DNA of 64,000 bases from Dyadobacter luteus (GTDB taxonomy: Bacteria > Bacteroidota > Bacteroidia > Cytophagales > Spirosomataceae). The position numbers and the translations under genes are program-made. Shown here piece after piece: positions 1 through 8,915 of the stretch. Each line of letters begins with the position of its first letter. The first letter of the stretch is position 1. Under the pieces are notes generated by a model that was not told where the DNA came from, did no database searches, and was given only the letters and a program-made list of their open reading frames with translations. The stretch spans positions 62,001-126,000 of the forward strand of contig NZ_QNUL01000008.1 in NCBI RefSeq assembly GCF_003383615.1, written 5' to 3'.

Positions 1-241
1 AGCAGAGGTAAGGATAAGATCTAGGAATGTTCAGAATTAAACAGCTTTGTTCGGATATGAACAGATTTAAAATCAGCAAAAAAACTTACAAAATACACAA
101 ATCAACACAATAACAACTGAATAGCAGCAAGTTACAAAAGGATGTAATCAGATAATCGTTTGGCAAATGATTTCTGGCACATCCTTTTTTTAATAGCTAT
201 TGACCGGACATCTGGTCATAAACTATAAAACTTACATAGCC
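1..241. other. Left-edge intergenic stretch
   Basis: AT-rich non-coding sequence with no credible open frame. It contains a small inverted repeat TGTTC-N6-GAACA at 48-63 and another TGTTC at 28-32, which could be a protein binding site but has no supporting context. No clear TAnnTTTG promoter element precedes the gene at 242. Confidence 0.4.
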
Positions 242-640
242 ATGAAAATTATCATCTCAAAAATCGTTTTAGTTGCCACTCTGATTTGCTCTCTGTCCTC
301 ATTTACCACTGACAAAAAAGCAGATGCGATGGCTAAAGCTGAAGCTGCAAAGCTTGCCGGGTTTGGTGCTTCTCTCTTCCAGTTGAATAACACGTATAAA
401 GTGAAGCTTTCAGTAGATAAGAAAGAAGACTCCTATCTGCGGATTATTTTGAAAGATCAGCTTGGGCGTACGTATTACAACGAACTTTATGGCAAGAAGG
501 AAAGCCAGTATCGCCGTACTTTTGACTTCACCGACATGGCCGATGGCACTTACCAGTTTGAGCTTGTTTATAAGGATCACAAGCTTACGAAAGAAGTACA
601 ATTGGAAACAAACCAGGATCGCGTTTTCATTCTTCAATAA
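242..640 (+). CDS. Small secreted protein of unknown function
   Basis: A 132-residue protein when started at the ATG at 242. I chose this start because it places a typical signal peptide (MKIIISK followed by a hydrophobic stretch ending near SSFTTD) at the N-terminus; the frame runs upstream to 200 only from a non-ATG codon and would bury the signal. The remainder has alternating hydrophobic/charged strands (RIILKDQLGR, GTYQFELVYKDHK), suggesting a small beta-sandwich periplasmic or surface domain. Such short proteins, with a bound-peptide-like DG-x-Y-x-F strand near the end, are common in Bacteroidota, but I do not recognise a named family. It is monocistronic, ending in a strong hairpin terminator. 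Confidence 0.75.
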   Translation: MKIIISKIVLVATLICSLSSFTTDKKADAMAKAEAAKLAGFGASLFQLNNTYKVKLSVDKKEDSYLRIILKDQLGRTYYNELYGKKESQYRRTFDFTDMADGTYQFELVYKDHKLTKEVQLETNQDRVFILQ

Positions 641-646
641 AACAAA

Positions 647-680
647 TGGGGTCGGACTGTAAAATCCGACCCCATTTTCT
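647..680. terminator. Bidirectional terminator
   Basis: Perfect 10-bp stem TGGGGTCGGA / TCCGACCCCA (647-656 with 665-674) followed by TTTTCTT on the plus strand. It lies between convergent genes ending at 640 (+) and 680 (-), so it probably serves both. Confidence 0.8.
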
Positions 681-1042
681 TATGTAAGCTCCTTTTCAGG
701 ATCCCAGAAATATTTGTCCCAATTTTGAATCTGGTCATCCTTTACCTCCACTCCCTCCTTTTCCAGACGTTCCCGCATTGTATCAGGCGTTTCAAACAAC
801 AACCTGGCCGTCAGCACACCTTCCTTATTTACGACCCTGTGCGCCGGCAGTCCCGGCATTGTATAACTACTTCCCATGGCCCAGCCTACAATACGAGCCC
901 CACGTTTATTTCCAAGATAAGCTGCAATAGCTCCATAAGATGTAGCACGTCCTTCAGGAATCAATCTCACCACATCATATACATTCCGGAAAAAGTCTTC
1001 GTTTTTACTTTTTCTCTTGTCGTCTTGCTTCTTGTCGCTCAT
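680..1042 (-). CDS. Alkyltransferase-like protein (MGMT family, no acceptor cysteine)
   Basis: A 120-residue protein of the O6-alkylguanine-DNA alkyltransferase C-terminal family. The helix-turn-helix and recognition region is clear at about residues 29-56 (PEGRATSYGAIA, then NKRGARIVGWAM). The active-site loop, which in true methyltransferases reads PCHRV, reads P-A-H-R-V-V here (residues 66-71), so the alkyl-accepting cysteine is alanine. This matches alkyltransferase-like (ATL) proteins, which bind alkylated guanine and hand the lesion to nucleotide excision repair rather than repairing it. ATG at 1042 is preferred over a TTG one codon upstream. The start lies inside the 3' end of the DUF3109 gene (38-bp overlap), indicating translational coupling. 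Confidence 0.9.
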   Translation of the reverse strand: MSDKKQDDKRKSKNEDFFRNVYDVVRLIPEGRATSYGAIAAYLGNKRGARIVGWAMGSSYTMPGLPAHRVVNKEGVLTARLLFETPDTMRERLEKEGVEVKDDQIQNWDKYFWDPEKELT

Positions 1043-1595
1043 CAATTTCGTCTTCTAATTGGGTATACCAGCCAGGACCATAAGCTCTGATCAAAGGTTC
1101 TTTCAGAAACTTATAAACAGGAACTCCAAGCTCCTTACCAAAATCGCATGCCGGACTGCAAATATCCCACCTGTCATAATTCAGAGCATGATACTGATCG
1201 TATTTCGTAATCCTGATGGGGTATAAATGACACGAAATAGGTTTTTTAAAGCTTATTTTACCATCATTATAGGCGTCTTCAATTGCGCATTTCAGCATAC
1301 CCTTTTCATTATAGACTGCATACACGCACTCACGATTGTCTATCACCGGCGTTACATAGTCTCCTTCGAAGTCGGTTGTATACGTTCCTTCTTTGGCAAT
1401 AACAGCTTTTGCTGCTTCTGTAAGATAGGGTTCTACAATCGGGTAAATCTCATCCATAATAGCGAGCTCGTCTTCTTCCAGAGGAGCACCGGAATCTCCT
1501 TCCACGCAGCATGCGCCCTTACACTTGTCCAGGTTGCAAACAAACAACTGGTCCTCTATATCATCACTGATGCACGTATTATCGATGAGTATCAT
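1005..1595 (-). CDS. DUF3109 family cysteine-rich protein
   Basis: A 196-residue cytoplasmic protein with no signal or membrane segment. Nine cysteines are arranged in clusters: C20, C25, C29, C30 (FVCNLDKCKGACC), then C90, C103, C122 (SCHLYP) and C146, C150 (CSPAC). This pattern is that of DUF3109, related to the YkgJ-type putative metal (zinc or iron-sulfur) binding proteins; no reaction has been assigned to the family that I know of. It sits 13 bp after the lytic transglycosylase gene and overlaps the alkyltransferase-like gene, so all three are probably on one transcript. Family membership is confident; function is open. Confidence 0.85.
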   Translation of the reverse strand: MILIDNTCISDDIEDQLFVCNLDKCKGACCVEGDSGAPLEEDELAIMDEIYPIVEPYLTEAAKAVIAKEGTYTTDFEGDYVTPVIDNRECVYAVYNEKGMLKCAIEDAYNDGKISFKKPISCHLYPIRITKYDQYHALNYDRWDICSPACDFGKELGVPVYKFLKEPLIRAYGPGWYTQLEDEIDERQEARRQEKK

Positions 1596-1608
1596 TATCT
1601 TATCACTA

Positions 1609-4059
1609 CTATTTTTGTGGAATTTTCAGCTTCTGCCCTACAGAAACATTATTTCCTGATATATTGTTCAATCTCTTAATTTCTTCAATCTCAACACCAT
1701 AATTCACCGAGATGCGGAAGAGTGTTTCACCGCTGGCTACTGTATGTGTTCTGAATCCCTGAGGAGTATTACTACGAACCGCGTTACGGCCTGCACCTGT
1801 TCCCACCTTCAATTGCTGACCCGAAATCAGTTTATTCGGAGAGGTCATGTTGTTTAGCGCCATCAGCTCATTCAAACTGATGCCGTAGGTCCTTGAAATA
1901 CTGTAATACGTTTCGCCCGGCTGCACGGTATGATACTTGGCGCCCACATCTGTTTTCTCAGCCACTATTCTTTCAGCTTCTCTCTCAATTCTTGTTGGCC
2001 CGGTTGGAGTTGTAACTGGCGTAGCAGGTATTTCGGCCTCAACTACTGAACCGGACGAATCTTTTATCCGCAACCTCTGCCCTACCATCAGTCCTTTTCT
2101 TCCCCCTGAACTGTTCATATCCGTCAACTCTGAAACGTTCATTCCATACTTTCTCGCAATACTATAATAGGTTTCACCGGATTTCACGATATGTATACCT
2201 TCTCTGGCTTCTGCATTCGCCGGAGTTACAGGCTCAGTCTTCACAACCTTTTCAGCAGCTGCTTTTTCTGCCGCATTTCTTTCGGCTATTTCCCGTTGCT
2301 TTCTTGCGTAAACAGAATTAGAAGCATTGTTCCCGGCATTAGACGTATTGTTCGTGGCTGGTTCCGATTTTACCTCAGTGCTTACCGGACGTTCCGCCTT
2401 TTTCCCATCAGCCGTATTTCCATTACCTGATTTAAAGGTATTATCATCTCCCTGTGTGATAATCACCACTCTATCATTAGGATCAGAAGCTGTCACGGCT
2501 GGCTTTACAACCGGTACAGTCACAGTTGGTGTCACTGCCGGCTCAAATTGCTGCTGCTCTTTTGCTATACTGCTCTCGCTTTTCTCAACCAACACTGGGG
2601 TATACTTTTTCCTGCCTGCTGCATTAACCGGAATATCCTGAGTAGCGGTTGTGCTTGTCTTTTCAGGCGTACTTGTGTTCTCCGCTATTACTGGAACCAC
2701 TACATCTTTCGACGTTGGTGTTTCTGGTTTGATAATTTCTATTGGTTGTTTTTTCGGGCGTTTTTTGGTCAGCCACAAAACCTGTCCTGTCTGTACAGGA
2801 TAATTCCGGCTGATTGTTCTGTTATAATTAAGCAAACTTACCAGTCGCACACCGTATTGCTGGGAAACGCTGTGCCAGGTATCTCCTGGTCTTGCTGTAT
2901 GGAATGGCGTAGCGGCCTTCTTATTCTTTTTTGCCAGGTAATAAACATTTCCAGGAATAAGAGGCATATCTCTCACCATATCGTTATTACGCATAAATCT
3001 GGTCATTCTCAGATTTCCTGCTTTCGCTATGGTTTTTGGCTTGTCTCCCGGCAATGCTTCTATACCAGGTAACCCGTTTATTTCGTAAAAGTTATGTCCG
3101 CTTTTACTTGACTGTACATTCGATTTCTTAAGAATAGGGAAACCTGTTTCATCATAGGCAGACGCTGCTGCAACCGCCTGAGCAGGTAATGACAATTTCT
3201 CACGAACAACCGCTACCTGATCCAGTGGAACGGGAACAGCAATCAAATACTCGCGGTCTGTTGGTATACGTCCTGTGTTAACCCATTTGTTGTACGATTC
3301 AAGTTCTTTCGAATTGATTCCCAAATCCTTACCGATCTCATCAAACGATTGTCCTTTACCATACTCCGATTCAAGCAATACGATTTTATTCGTACTTCTG
3401 TGTTTTTCAATGCCTGCTTCCAGAGCAATTTTATGCGCAAAAAAACGCAACATATAGCGGTCTGTTTTCCCGTTCAGCGTTACTTCTCTTGCATAAGCCC
3501 AATTGGCAGGAACCACTTTCTTGACACCTCCCGCTCCTAGATAATAGGAGTACAGAGAGGATACCCAGTTATTAAACTGCTGATTATTTTTTTTGAGATA
3601 CCATGCTGCAGCGTGTGTAGATGAGCTGATATTTTTTCTTTCGTCAACTTCCTTATCAACTCTAAGATTGAGTTCAACTGCAGTTTCCGGCTTAAACTGC
3701 CAATAACCTACAGCATTGGAACTGGAAACTACGTCAGGTCTGAAAGAACTCTCCTGAACTGCAAGATACTTGAAGTCAATAGGCACCTCTTCATCCATCA
3801 GGATACTTTCAACAATAGGAAAATGCAGAATAGCACGCTCCATTTTTTCTTCCCAGAACTTCTTATTCGACATCAGGTTCTTGATATCTTCCTGAATCAG
3901 GTTCTGAGCTGACCTGTCAAACTTTACTGTTATTCCCCCAAATGAAACGCTGGCAGGGATGTCTGGCGTTTGAGCTCTTGCTATACTGAAAGTCAGAGCC
4001 ATTACAACTGCCCAACAAGAAAATGCTATCTTATATTTTGCGATGAAAATTCTGGTCAT
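1609..4059 (-). CDS. LysM-domain membrane-bound/secreted lytic transglycosylase (MltD-like)
   Basis: An 816-residue exported peptidoglycan-cleaving enzyme. Residues 1-30 form a signal peptide ending ARAQ. The SLT (goose-lysozyme-like family 1) domain spans about 75-200, with catalytic Glu at E103 (VQESSFRPD), the GYWQFKPETA motif at 118-127 and the Y-x-G-A-G-G segment at 173-178. Clear LysM repeats that bind peptidoglycan lie at about 386-431, 622-666, 709-753 and 770-814 (each with GET/GDT and a conserved YG), plus a degenerate one near 225-275. Between residues 432 and 620 is a low-complexity Thr/Pro/Lys/Glu/Asn linker. Longer than E. coli MltD (about 450) because of the linker and extra LysM domains. 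It follows the O-methyltransferase by 32 bp in the same direction. Confidence 0.93.
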   Translation of the reverse strand: MTRIFIAKYKIAFSCWAVVMALTFSIARAQTPDIPASVSFGGITVKFDRSAQNLIQEDIKNLMSNKKFWEEKMERAILHFPIVESILMDEEVPIDFKYLAVQESSFRPDVVSSSNAVGYWQFKPETAVELNLRVDKEVDERKNISSSTHAAAWYLKKNNQQFNNWVSSLYSYYLGAGGVKKVVPANWAYAREVTLNGKTDRYMLRFFAHKIALEAGIEKHRSTNKIVLLESEYGKGQSFDEIGKDLGINSKELESYNKWVNTGRIPTDREYLIAVPVPLDQVAVVREKLSLPAQAVAAASAYDETGFPILKKSNVQSSKSGHNFYEINGLPGIEALPGDKPKTIAKAGNLRMTRFMRNNDMVRDMPLIPGNVYYLAKKNKKAATPFHTARPGDTWHSVSQQYGVRLVSLLNYNRTISRNYPVQTGQVLWLTKKRPKKQPIEIIKPETPTSKDVVVPVIAENTSTPEKTSTTATQDIPVNAAGRKKYTPVLVEKSESSIAKEQQQFEPAVTPTVTVPVVKPAVTASDPNDRVVIITQGDDNTFKSGNGNTADGKKAERPVSTEVKSEPATNNTSNAGNNASNSVYARKQREIAERNAAEKAAAEKVVKTEPVTPANAEAREGIHIVKSGETYYSIARKYGMNVSELTDMNSSGGRKGLMVGQRLRIKDSSGSVVEAEIPATPVTTPTGPTRIEREAERIVAEKTDVGAKYHTVQPGETYYSISRTYGISLNELMALNNMTSPNKLISGQQLKVGTGAGRNAVRSNTPQGFRTHTVASGETLFRISVNYGVEIEEIKRLNNISGNNVSVGQKLKIPQK

Positions 4060-4091
4060 ATCCGTTTTTGCTGATACTACTAAGTTGGCGA

Positions 4092-4736
4092 TTATAATTT
4101 TTGAAGAATCATTAATCCATCCCGAATCGGAAGCAACAGGTTTGAGACTCTCTCATCCTCATGTACCATCCGGTTAAATTCAATTAATAGTTGAGTATCC
4201 TTGTCCGATTTTTTAAGCTCTGAATGAGTTACTTTTCCACTCCACAATACATTATCTGCGATAATGAAACCTCCTTTTCTTACCTTTTCAAGACAGAGGT
4301 GGAAATACGCAATATAATTCTTTTTATCAGCATCAATAAAAGCGATATCAAAGTCACCCGTCAGGGTCGGGATAATATCGACTGCATTACCGATACGATA
4401 ATCTATTTGCTGAGAGTAAGGGGAATTATCAAAAAAAGCGCGGGTCATTGTTTCCAGCTCTTCATTGATATCTATAGTGACCAATTTGCCCCGGTCTGTA
4501 AGGCCTTCACAGAGGCATAATGCCGAATAACCTGTGTACGTCCCGACTTCTAAAATATGGTCGGGACGTATCATTCTTGAAATCATTGACAGAAACCTAC
4601 CTTGCACATGACCCGAAAGCATCCGTGGATTAAGCACTTTCGCATGGGTCTCCCGGTTCAGCTTTCGAAGCAGATCACTTTCCTCTTCCGTATGTTGGGC
4701 GGAATACTCCTCAATTTCTTCTGCCAGAAACTTCAT
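4092..4736 (-). CDS. Class I SAM-dependent O-methyltransferase (methyltransferase family 3)
   Basis: A 214-residue soluble enzyme of the caffeoyl-CoA/catechol O-methyltransferase-like family. The SAM-binding motif I is EVGTYTGYSALCL, followed by the acidic loop LVTIDINEELE, the metal-binding region DIAFIDADKKNY and ADNVLWSGKV; the two aspartates and the Asn of the DAD...DN pattern that chelates the divalent metal are present. It transfers a methyl group to a catechol-like hydroxyl, but the substrate cannot be read from sequence. It lies 48 bp downstream of rfbA on the same strand; proximity to the sugar genes could be coincidental, since this family usually acts on small phenolics. Confidence 0.9.
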   Translation of the reverse strand: MKFLAEEIEEYSAQHTEEESDLLRKLNRETHAKVLNPRMLSGHVQGRFLSMISRMIRPDHILEVGTYTGYSALCLCEGLTDRGKLVTIDINEELETMTRAFFDNSPYSQQIDYRIGNAVDIIPTLTGDFDIAFIDADKKNYIAYFHLCLEKVRKGGFIIADNVLWSGKVTHSELKKSDKDTQLLIEFNRMVHEDERVSNLLLPIRDGLMILQKL

Positions 4737-4784
4737 TCAATATCAATAATGTGGTATAATATATTCTTAGTAACCAATCACCTG

Positions 4785-5651
4785 TTAAAGATGAGCAACC
4801 AATTGTTCCAGATAAGTACCATACCCGCTTTTCACCAACGGTTTGGCTATTTCGCGAAGTTGATCTACTCCAATAAAGCCCATCCGGTACGCGATTTCCT
4901 CTATACAGCCGATTTTTAATCCCTGACGTTCCTCGATTACCTGTACATATTGGCCAGCCTGCATCAGCGATTGTATTGTTCCTGTATCCAGCCATGCCGT
5001 TCCACGGTTCAAAACACCTACTTTCAGTTTTCCACGTTCCAGATAGATTCTGTTCACATCTGTGATTTCCAACTCTCCACGAGGTGATGGAGGTATTGTT
5101 TTAGCTATTTCGACTACATCATTGTCATAAAAATACAAACCAGGAACCGCGTAATTGGACTTTGGCTTCTTCGGTTTTTCTTCGATCGAAATTGCTTTCT
5201 TATCTTCATCGAACTCTACTACACCATAGCGTTCAGGATCCTGTACCTGATAAGCAAAAATAACTCCGCCGTCAGGATCATTATTAGATTGCAATAATTG
5301 GGAAAGGCCTGAGCCATAAAAAATATTATCGCCCAGAATCAATGCTACTTTATCGTTACCGATAAATTCCTCACCAATAATAAAAGCCTGAGCCAGCCCA
5401 TCCGGACTTGGTTGAACTGCGTAGCTGAATTTACATCCCAATCGGGTTCCATCTCCCAGCAGCTTCTCGAAATGAGGCAGATCATGCGGTGTGGAAATAA
5501 TCAGAATTTCTCTGATGCCGGCAAGCATCAATATAGAAAGTGGATAATAGATCATCGGCTTGTCATATACAGGCATGAGTTGCTTGCTGACTGCCAAAGT
5601 AAGTGGGTGTAAACGTGTGCCAGAACCGCCGGCGAGAATAATTCCTTTCAT
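4785..5651 (-). CDS. rfbA: Glucose-1-phosphate thymidylyltransferase RfbA
   Basis: A 288-residue cytoplasmic nucleotidyltransferase, the usual length for RmlA. It condenses dTTP with glucose-1-phosphate to dTDP-glucose, the first step to dTDP-rhamnose and other dTDP-deoxysugars. The signature GGSGTRL is at residues 8-14, followed by [12 protein letters not shown]; the metal-binding LGDNIFYG motif (residues 107-114) and the [17 protein letters not shown] region are intact. It follows rfbB on the same strand, but a 15-bp perfect hairpin lies between them, so the two may not be equally expressed. rfbC is 52 kb away in the window and rfbD is not seen. Confidence 0.96.
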   Translation of the reverse strand: MKGIILAGGSGTRLHPLTLAVSKQLMPVYDKPMIYYPLSILMLAGIREILIISTPHDLPHFEKLLGDGTRLGCKFSYAVQPSPDGLAQAFIIGEEFIGNDKVALILGDNIFYGSGLSQLLQSNNDPDGGVIFAYQVQDPERYGVVEFDEDKKAISIEEKPKKPKSNYAVPGLYFYDNDVVEIAKTIPPSPRGELEITDVNRIYLERGKLKVGVLNRGTAWLDTGTIQSLMQAGQYVQVIEERQGLKIGCIEEIAYRMGFIGVDQLREIAKPLVKSGYGTYLEQLVAHL

Positions 5652-5778
5652 ATGTATAGCAATCGGCTGTCAGCTGTCTGCTGTCAGCTATTTTTGAATA
5701 TTTGTTTAAAAACGAATACTGTTGAAGGGCTTTTTGACCCTTCAACAGTATTTAAAAACTTGTACAATCAGCCAATAA
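5652..5778 (-). other. rfbB-rfbA spacer with tandem heptamers
   Basis: Non-coding spacer between two genes of one pathway. At 5666-5686 three tandem heptamers GCTGTC(A/T) occur, part of a GTCAGCT-rich tract. Upstream of it on the minus strand is the hairpin described separately. A 60-codon open frame across this region on the minus strand is not credible. Confidence 0.6.
5715..5752 (-). terminator. Strong hairpin between rfbB and rfbA (terminator or attenuator)
   Basis: Perfect 15-bp stem, AATACTGTTGAAGGG (5715-5729) with its complement at 5738-5752, 8-nt loop. On the minus strand it is followed by CGTTTTTAAA, so it resembles an intrinsic terminator after rfbB. Because rfbA lies downstream in the same direction, it may partly uncouple the two genes. 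Confidence 0.7.
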
Positions 5779-6834
5779 TTATCTGGCTGCGTACATATCA
5801 GCATAGTACTTCTGGTAGTTACCCGAAGTAACATTTTCTAACCATTCTTTATTGTTAAGGTACCAGTCAACTGTGCGTTCCAGCCCTTCTTCAAATTGCA
5901 GGGATGGTTTCCATCCCAACTCTTCTGAAAGTTTGGTTGCATCAATCGCATAACGGAGATCGTGTCCTGCTCTGTCTGTTACGTAAGTGATCAGCTTTTC
6001 AGTTTCACCTTCTTCACGGCCCAGCTTCTTATCCATCGTTCTGCACAACAGCAATACCAGATCGAGATTTTTCCACTCGTTATGACCACCGATATTGTAG
6101 GTTTCCCCATTTTTTCCATCGTGGAAAATCACATCAATAGCGATCGCATGATCCTCTACGAAAAGCCAGTCTCTCACGTTTTCACCTTTCCCGTATACAG
6201 GAAGTGGTTTACCAGCCAATATGTTATTAATCATCAACGGAATCAGCTTCTCGGGGAAGTGATTAGGTCCGTAGTTGTTTGAACAGTTGGAGATGACAAC
6301 CGGCAAATTGTAAGTATTCTGGTAAGCACGTACGAAATGATCAGACGAAGCTTTCGACGCAGAATACGGTGAACGGGGGTCATACTTTGTATCTTCTGTA
6401 AAGAACGTACCCGGATCGTGAAGCTCTCCGTATACCTCATCAGTAGAAACGTGATAGAAGCGACGGCCAGTAAAGTCATCCTTCCATGCTTTTTTTGCCG
6501 CATTTAGCAAATTAACGGTTCCTACCACATTGGTCATTACAAATGACATCGGATCGGAAATAGACCTGTCAACATGACTTTCTGCAGCAAGGTGAACGAT
6601 TCCATGAAAATCTCCTTCACCAATCAGCTTATCTATAAAAGCAGCATCAACAATATCTCCTTTTACAAAGGTATAGTTAGGTGCATTTTCAATATCACGC
6701 AGGTTTTCAAGGTTCCCTGCGTAAGTCAGTGCATCAAGATTGTAAATATGATATTCAGGGTGATTCGTTACGAAACGTCTTACAACGTGCGATCCGATAA
6801 AACCCGCCCCTCCTGTAATTAAAATCTTCTTCAT
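5779..6834 (-). CDS. rfbB: dTDP-glucose 4,6-dehydratase RfbB
   Basis: A 351-residue extended short-chain dehydrogenase/reductase; converts dTDP-glucose to dTDP-4-keto-6-deoxyglucose. Rossmann motif GGAGFIGSH at residues 8-16, the THVDRS-equivalent AESHVDRSI, the STDEVYGEL segment with catalytic Asp-Glu, the YSASKASSD catalytic Tyr-Lys, and NCSNNYGP all match. The ATG at 6834 is preferred because it overlaps the galE stop codon as ATGA; the frame extends 11 codons upstream only from within galE. Length is that of E. coli RfbB (about 360). Co-transcription with galE is strongly implied by the overlap. Confidence 0.96.
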   Translation of the reverse strand: MKKILITGGAGFIGSHVVRRFVTNHPEYHIYNLDALTYAGNLENLRDIENAPNYTFVKGDIVDAAFIDKLIGEGDFHGIVHLAAESHVDRSISDPMSFVMTNVVGTVNLLNAAKKAWKDDFTGRRFYHVSTDEVYGELHDPGTFFTEDTKYDPRSPYSASKASSDHFVRAYQNTYNLPVVISNCSNNYGPNHFPEKLIPLMINNILAGKPLPVYGKGENVRDWLFVEDHAIAIDVIFHDGKNGETYNIGGHNEWKNLDLVLLLCRTMDKKLGREEGETEKLITYVTDRAGHDLRYAIDATKLSEELGWKPSLQFEEGLERTVDWYLNNKEWLENVTSGNYQKYYADMYAAR

Positions 6835-7850
6835 TTTTTTGGTGTGATTTTTAGTTGCCAGTTCCACGCATCTCTCAATGCGTCAGCCATCGTTTTTTCG
6901 GCTTTCCACTTCATTACATTGTTGACCTTATCTGACTGGGCATATATTTTTTCAACATCCCCTTCTCTTCTCGGTCCGATTGTATAGTTAAGCCTAACGC
7001 CATTTACCTCTTCAAAAGTATTGATCAGTTCGAGAACGGTATAACCTTCACCTGTTCCGACGTTAAAAACATCATAGTAGTTATCTTTTTCTTCTTCATT
7101 CAACCGCTCCAATGCTTTCACGTGCGCTTTTGCAAGATCCACAACATGAATAAAATCCCGTATACAGGTTCCATCTTCAGTATCATAATCATTTCCGAAA
7201 ACCGTCAGAGAGGCACGAAGTCCCGCTGCTGTCTGCGTAATAAACGGTACCAGATTACTTGGAACTCCATTTGGCAATTCACCTATTAATGAAGATTCAT
7301 GTGCGCCGATCGGATTGAAATATCTCAGACTGATGGCCTTAATATCCGGACGCGAATAAACATGATCTCTGATGATATCTTCCGCAATCGCTTTCGTATT
7401 GCCGTAAGGAGAAGTGGCTGGCTGACGTGGAGTCAGTTCTGTAACAGGTAGTTGCTCTGGCTGACCGTACACGGTGCAGGAAGAAGAGAACACAAAATTT
7501 TTCACATTAAACTCCTTCATAGTCCGAAGAAGCACCAGCAATGAAATAAGATTGTTTTCGTAATAATTCAGAGGCTTATCTACCGACTCCCCTACTGCTT
7601 TATATGCCGCAAAGTGGATTACTCCGTCAAATTTTTCCTTCTCGAACAGCTCTCTTACCTTTTCAGTGTCGTTACAATCAATATTGTAAAAAGGGAAATC
7701 TTTGCCGGTGATTTCTCTAATACCCTTTAATACATCCAGATTGGAGTTATAGAGATTATCGACAATAACTGGTTGATAACCAGCCCTATCTAGTTCTACC
7801 ACTGTATGGGAGCCTATAAAACCCACACCGCCAGTAACAAGAATTTTCAT
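6831..7850 (-). CDS. galE: UDP-glucose 4-epimerase GalE
   Basis: A 339-residue SDR enzyme interconverting UDP-glucose and UDP-galactose with a bound NAD+. The N-terminus carries TGGVGFIGSHT (residues 6-16), with HFAAYKAVGESV, the SSSCTVYG catalytic Ser/Thr region, YGNTKAIAE Tyr-x3-Lys, and the RYFNPIGAH segment typical of GalE. Length matches the bacterial enzyme (338 in E. coli). It is the first gene of the galE-rfbB unit; the stop codon overlaps the rfbB start by 4 bp. It provides galactose donors for surface polysaccharides alongside the dTDP-sugar enzymes. Confidence 0.96.
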   Translation of the reverse strand: MKILVTGGVGFIGSHTVVELDRAGYQPVIVDNLYNSNLDVLKGIREITGKDFPFYNIDCNDTEKVRELFEKEKFDGVIHFAAYKAVGESVDKPLNYYENNLISLLVLLRTMKEFNVKNFVFSSSCTVYGQPEQLPVTELTPRQPATSPYGNTKAIAEDIIRDHVYSRPDIKAISLRYFNPIGAHESSLIGELPNGVPSNLVPFITQTAAGLRASLTVFGNDYDTEDGTCIRDFIHVVDLAKAHVKALERLNEEEKDNYYDVFNVGTGEGYTVLELINTFEEVNGVRLNYTIGPRREGDVEKIYAQSDKVNNVMKWKAEKTMADALRDAWNWQLKITPKK

Positions 7851-8063
7851 AGTAATGTGCTGTTGTTTTCAGATTTCGTGGAACGTTATTTTTAGCCGAG
7901 TCAGTTTTCTTTAAACAAAAAGAAGAATTTCCCCCTGTTAATCTGATCAACAAGAAACGGCAAAAAAGCCATTTTTTTGCGGGCAAAAGTAGAAAATTTG
8001 ACGTCCATAAAAAAAAATTGTTTTTATTTAACCCGTTGATTGAACAAAGCTGAACTGAGGAAA

Positions 8064-8912
8064 ATGAACCAGAGAGAAATAAAAGCGCTGATATCCCTGC
8101 TTGATGACGAGGATCATGAAGTAAGTCAACATGTTGAAGATAAAATATTGTCTTTAGGCGGAAATGTGATTCCATTTCTTGAAACGGAATGGGAGGAAAG
8201 TTTCGATCCGATCATACAAAGAAAGATCGAAGAGCTCATTCATGAGTTGCAACTCAGCATCATGATTGAAAGACTCCAGACCTGGAAAAATGGTGGGGGG
8301 CTGGATCTGATGGAAGGAATGTGGATTCTTGCCACCTACCTGTATCCCGATTTATCTCTGGACAAACTCAAAGCATCGGTTGAACAGCTGTATTATGATA
8401 TCTGGATTCAATTTCAGGAAGAAATGAATGCTGTGGATCAAATCAAGCGGATCAACAGTATTTTCTTTGGTTCCATGAACTTTGCTGCCAATACCAAAAA
8501 CTTTCATTCTCCATCCAATTCTATGGTGAATGTGGTTCTGGAAAGCAAAAGAGGGAATCCTATTACATTATGTGTGATTTATCTTCTGATCGCACGCAAG
8601 CTGGGCATGCCTGTGTATGGAGTTAACTTACCCAATCTGTTTGTCCTGACCTATAAAAACGAGGCAACTCAATTTTATATTAATGTATTCAATCGGGGAA
8701 TAATCTTTTCAAAGACAGATATAGATCATTATATAGCCCAGCTGAATATCAAATCAAAAGATATTTTCTACCAGCCATGTACTAATCTGGAGATTATTCA
8801 GAGGGTACTTCGTAATCTGATTCTGTCCTATGAAAAGACGAGTGATCAGGAAAAAAGTAAAGAAGTTGAGAAAATACTGAAGTCGACGCTGGACGATCAA
8901 AATGAAGAGTAA
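8064..8912 (+). CDS. SirB1-like transglutaminase-fold protein
   Basis: A 282-residue protein of the Transglut_core2 (SirB1) family, from the ATG at 8064 preceded by CTGAGGAAA; a TTG eight codons earlier is possible. The N-terminal 80 residues form a helical region (LISLLDDEDHEVSQHVEDKI resembles a HEAT-like repeat). The core, around residues 165-205, has the family pattern KRGNPITLCVIYLLIARKLG then PVYGVNLPNLFVL, where classic papain-like transglutaminases would have the Cys and His. The biochemical role of SirB1 proteins is not established; some members have TPR tails, which this one lacks. Divergent from galE. Confidence 0.8.
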   Translation: MNQREIKALISLLDDEDHEVSQHVEDKILSLGGNVIPFLETEWEESFDPIIQRKIEELIHELQLSIMIERLQTWKNGGGLDLMEGMWILATYLYPDLSLDKLKASVEQLYYDIWIQFQEEMNAVDQIKRINSIFFGSMNFAANTKNFHSPSNSMVNVVLESKRGNPITLCVIYLLIARKLGMPVYGVNLPNLFVLTYKNEATQFYINVFNRGIIFSKTDIDHYIAQLNIKSKDIFYQPCTNLEIIQRVLRNLILSYEKTSDQEKSKEVEKILKSTLDDQNEE

Positions 8913-8915
8913 ATC

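Noticed and set aside
5563-5745. 60-codon minus-strand frame over the rfbA start
   Set aside because: It overlaps the rfbA N-terminus and the heptamer/hairpin spacer; no independent support.
7786-8175. 129-codon minus-strand frame overlapping galE and the SirB1-like gene
   Set aside because: It overlaps both true starts in other frames and the low-complexity AT-rich spacer.
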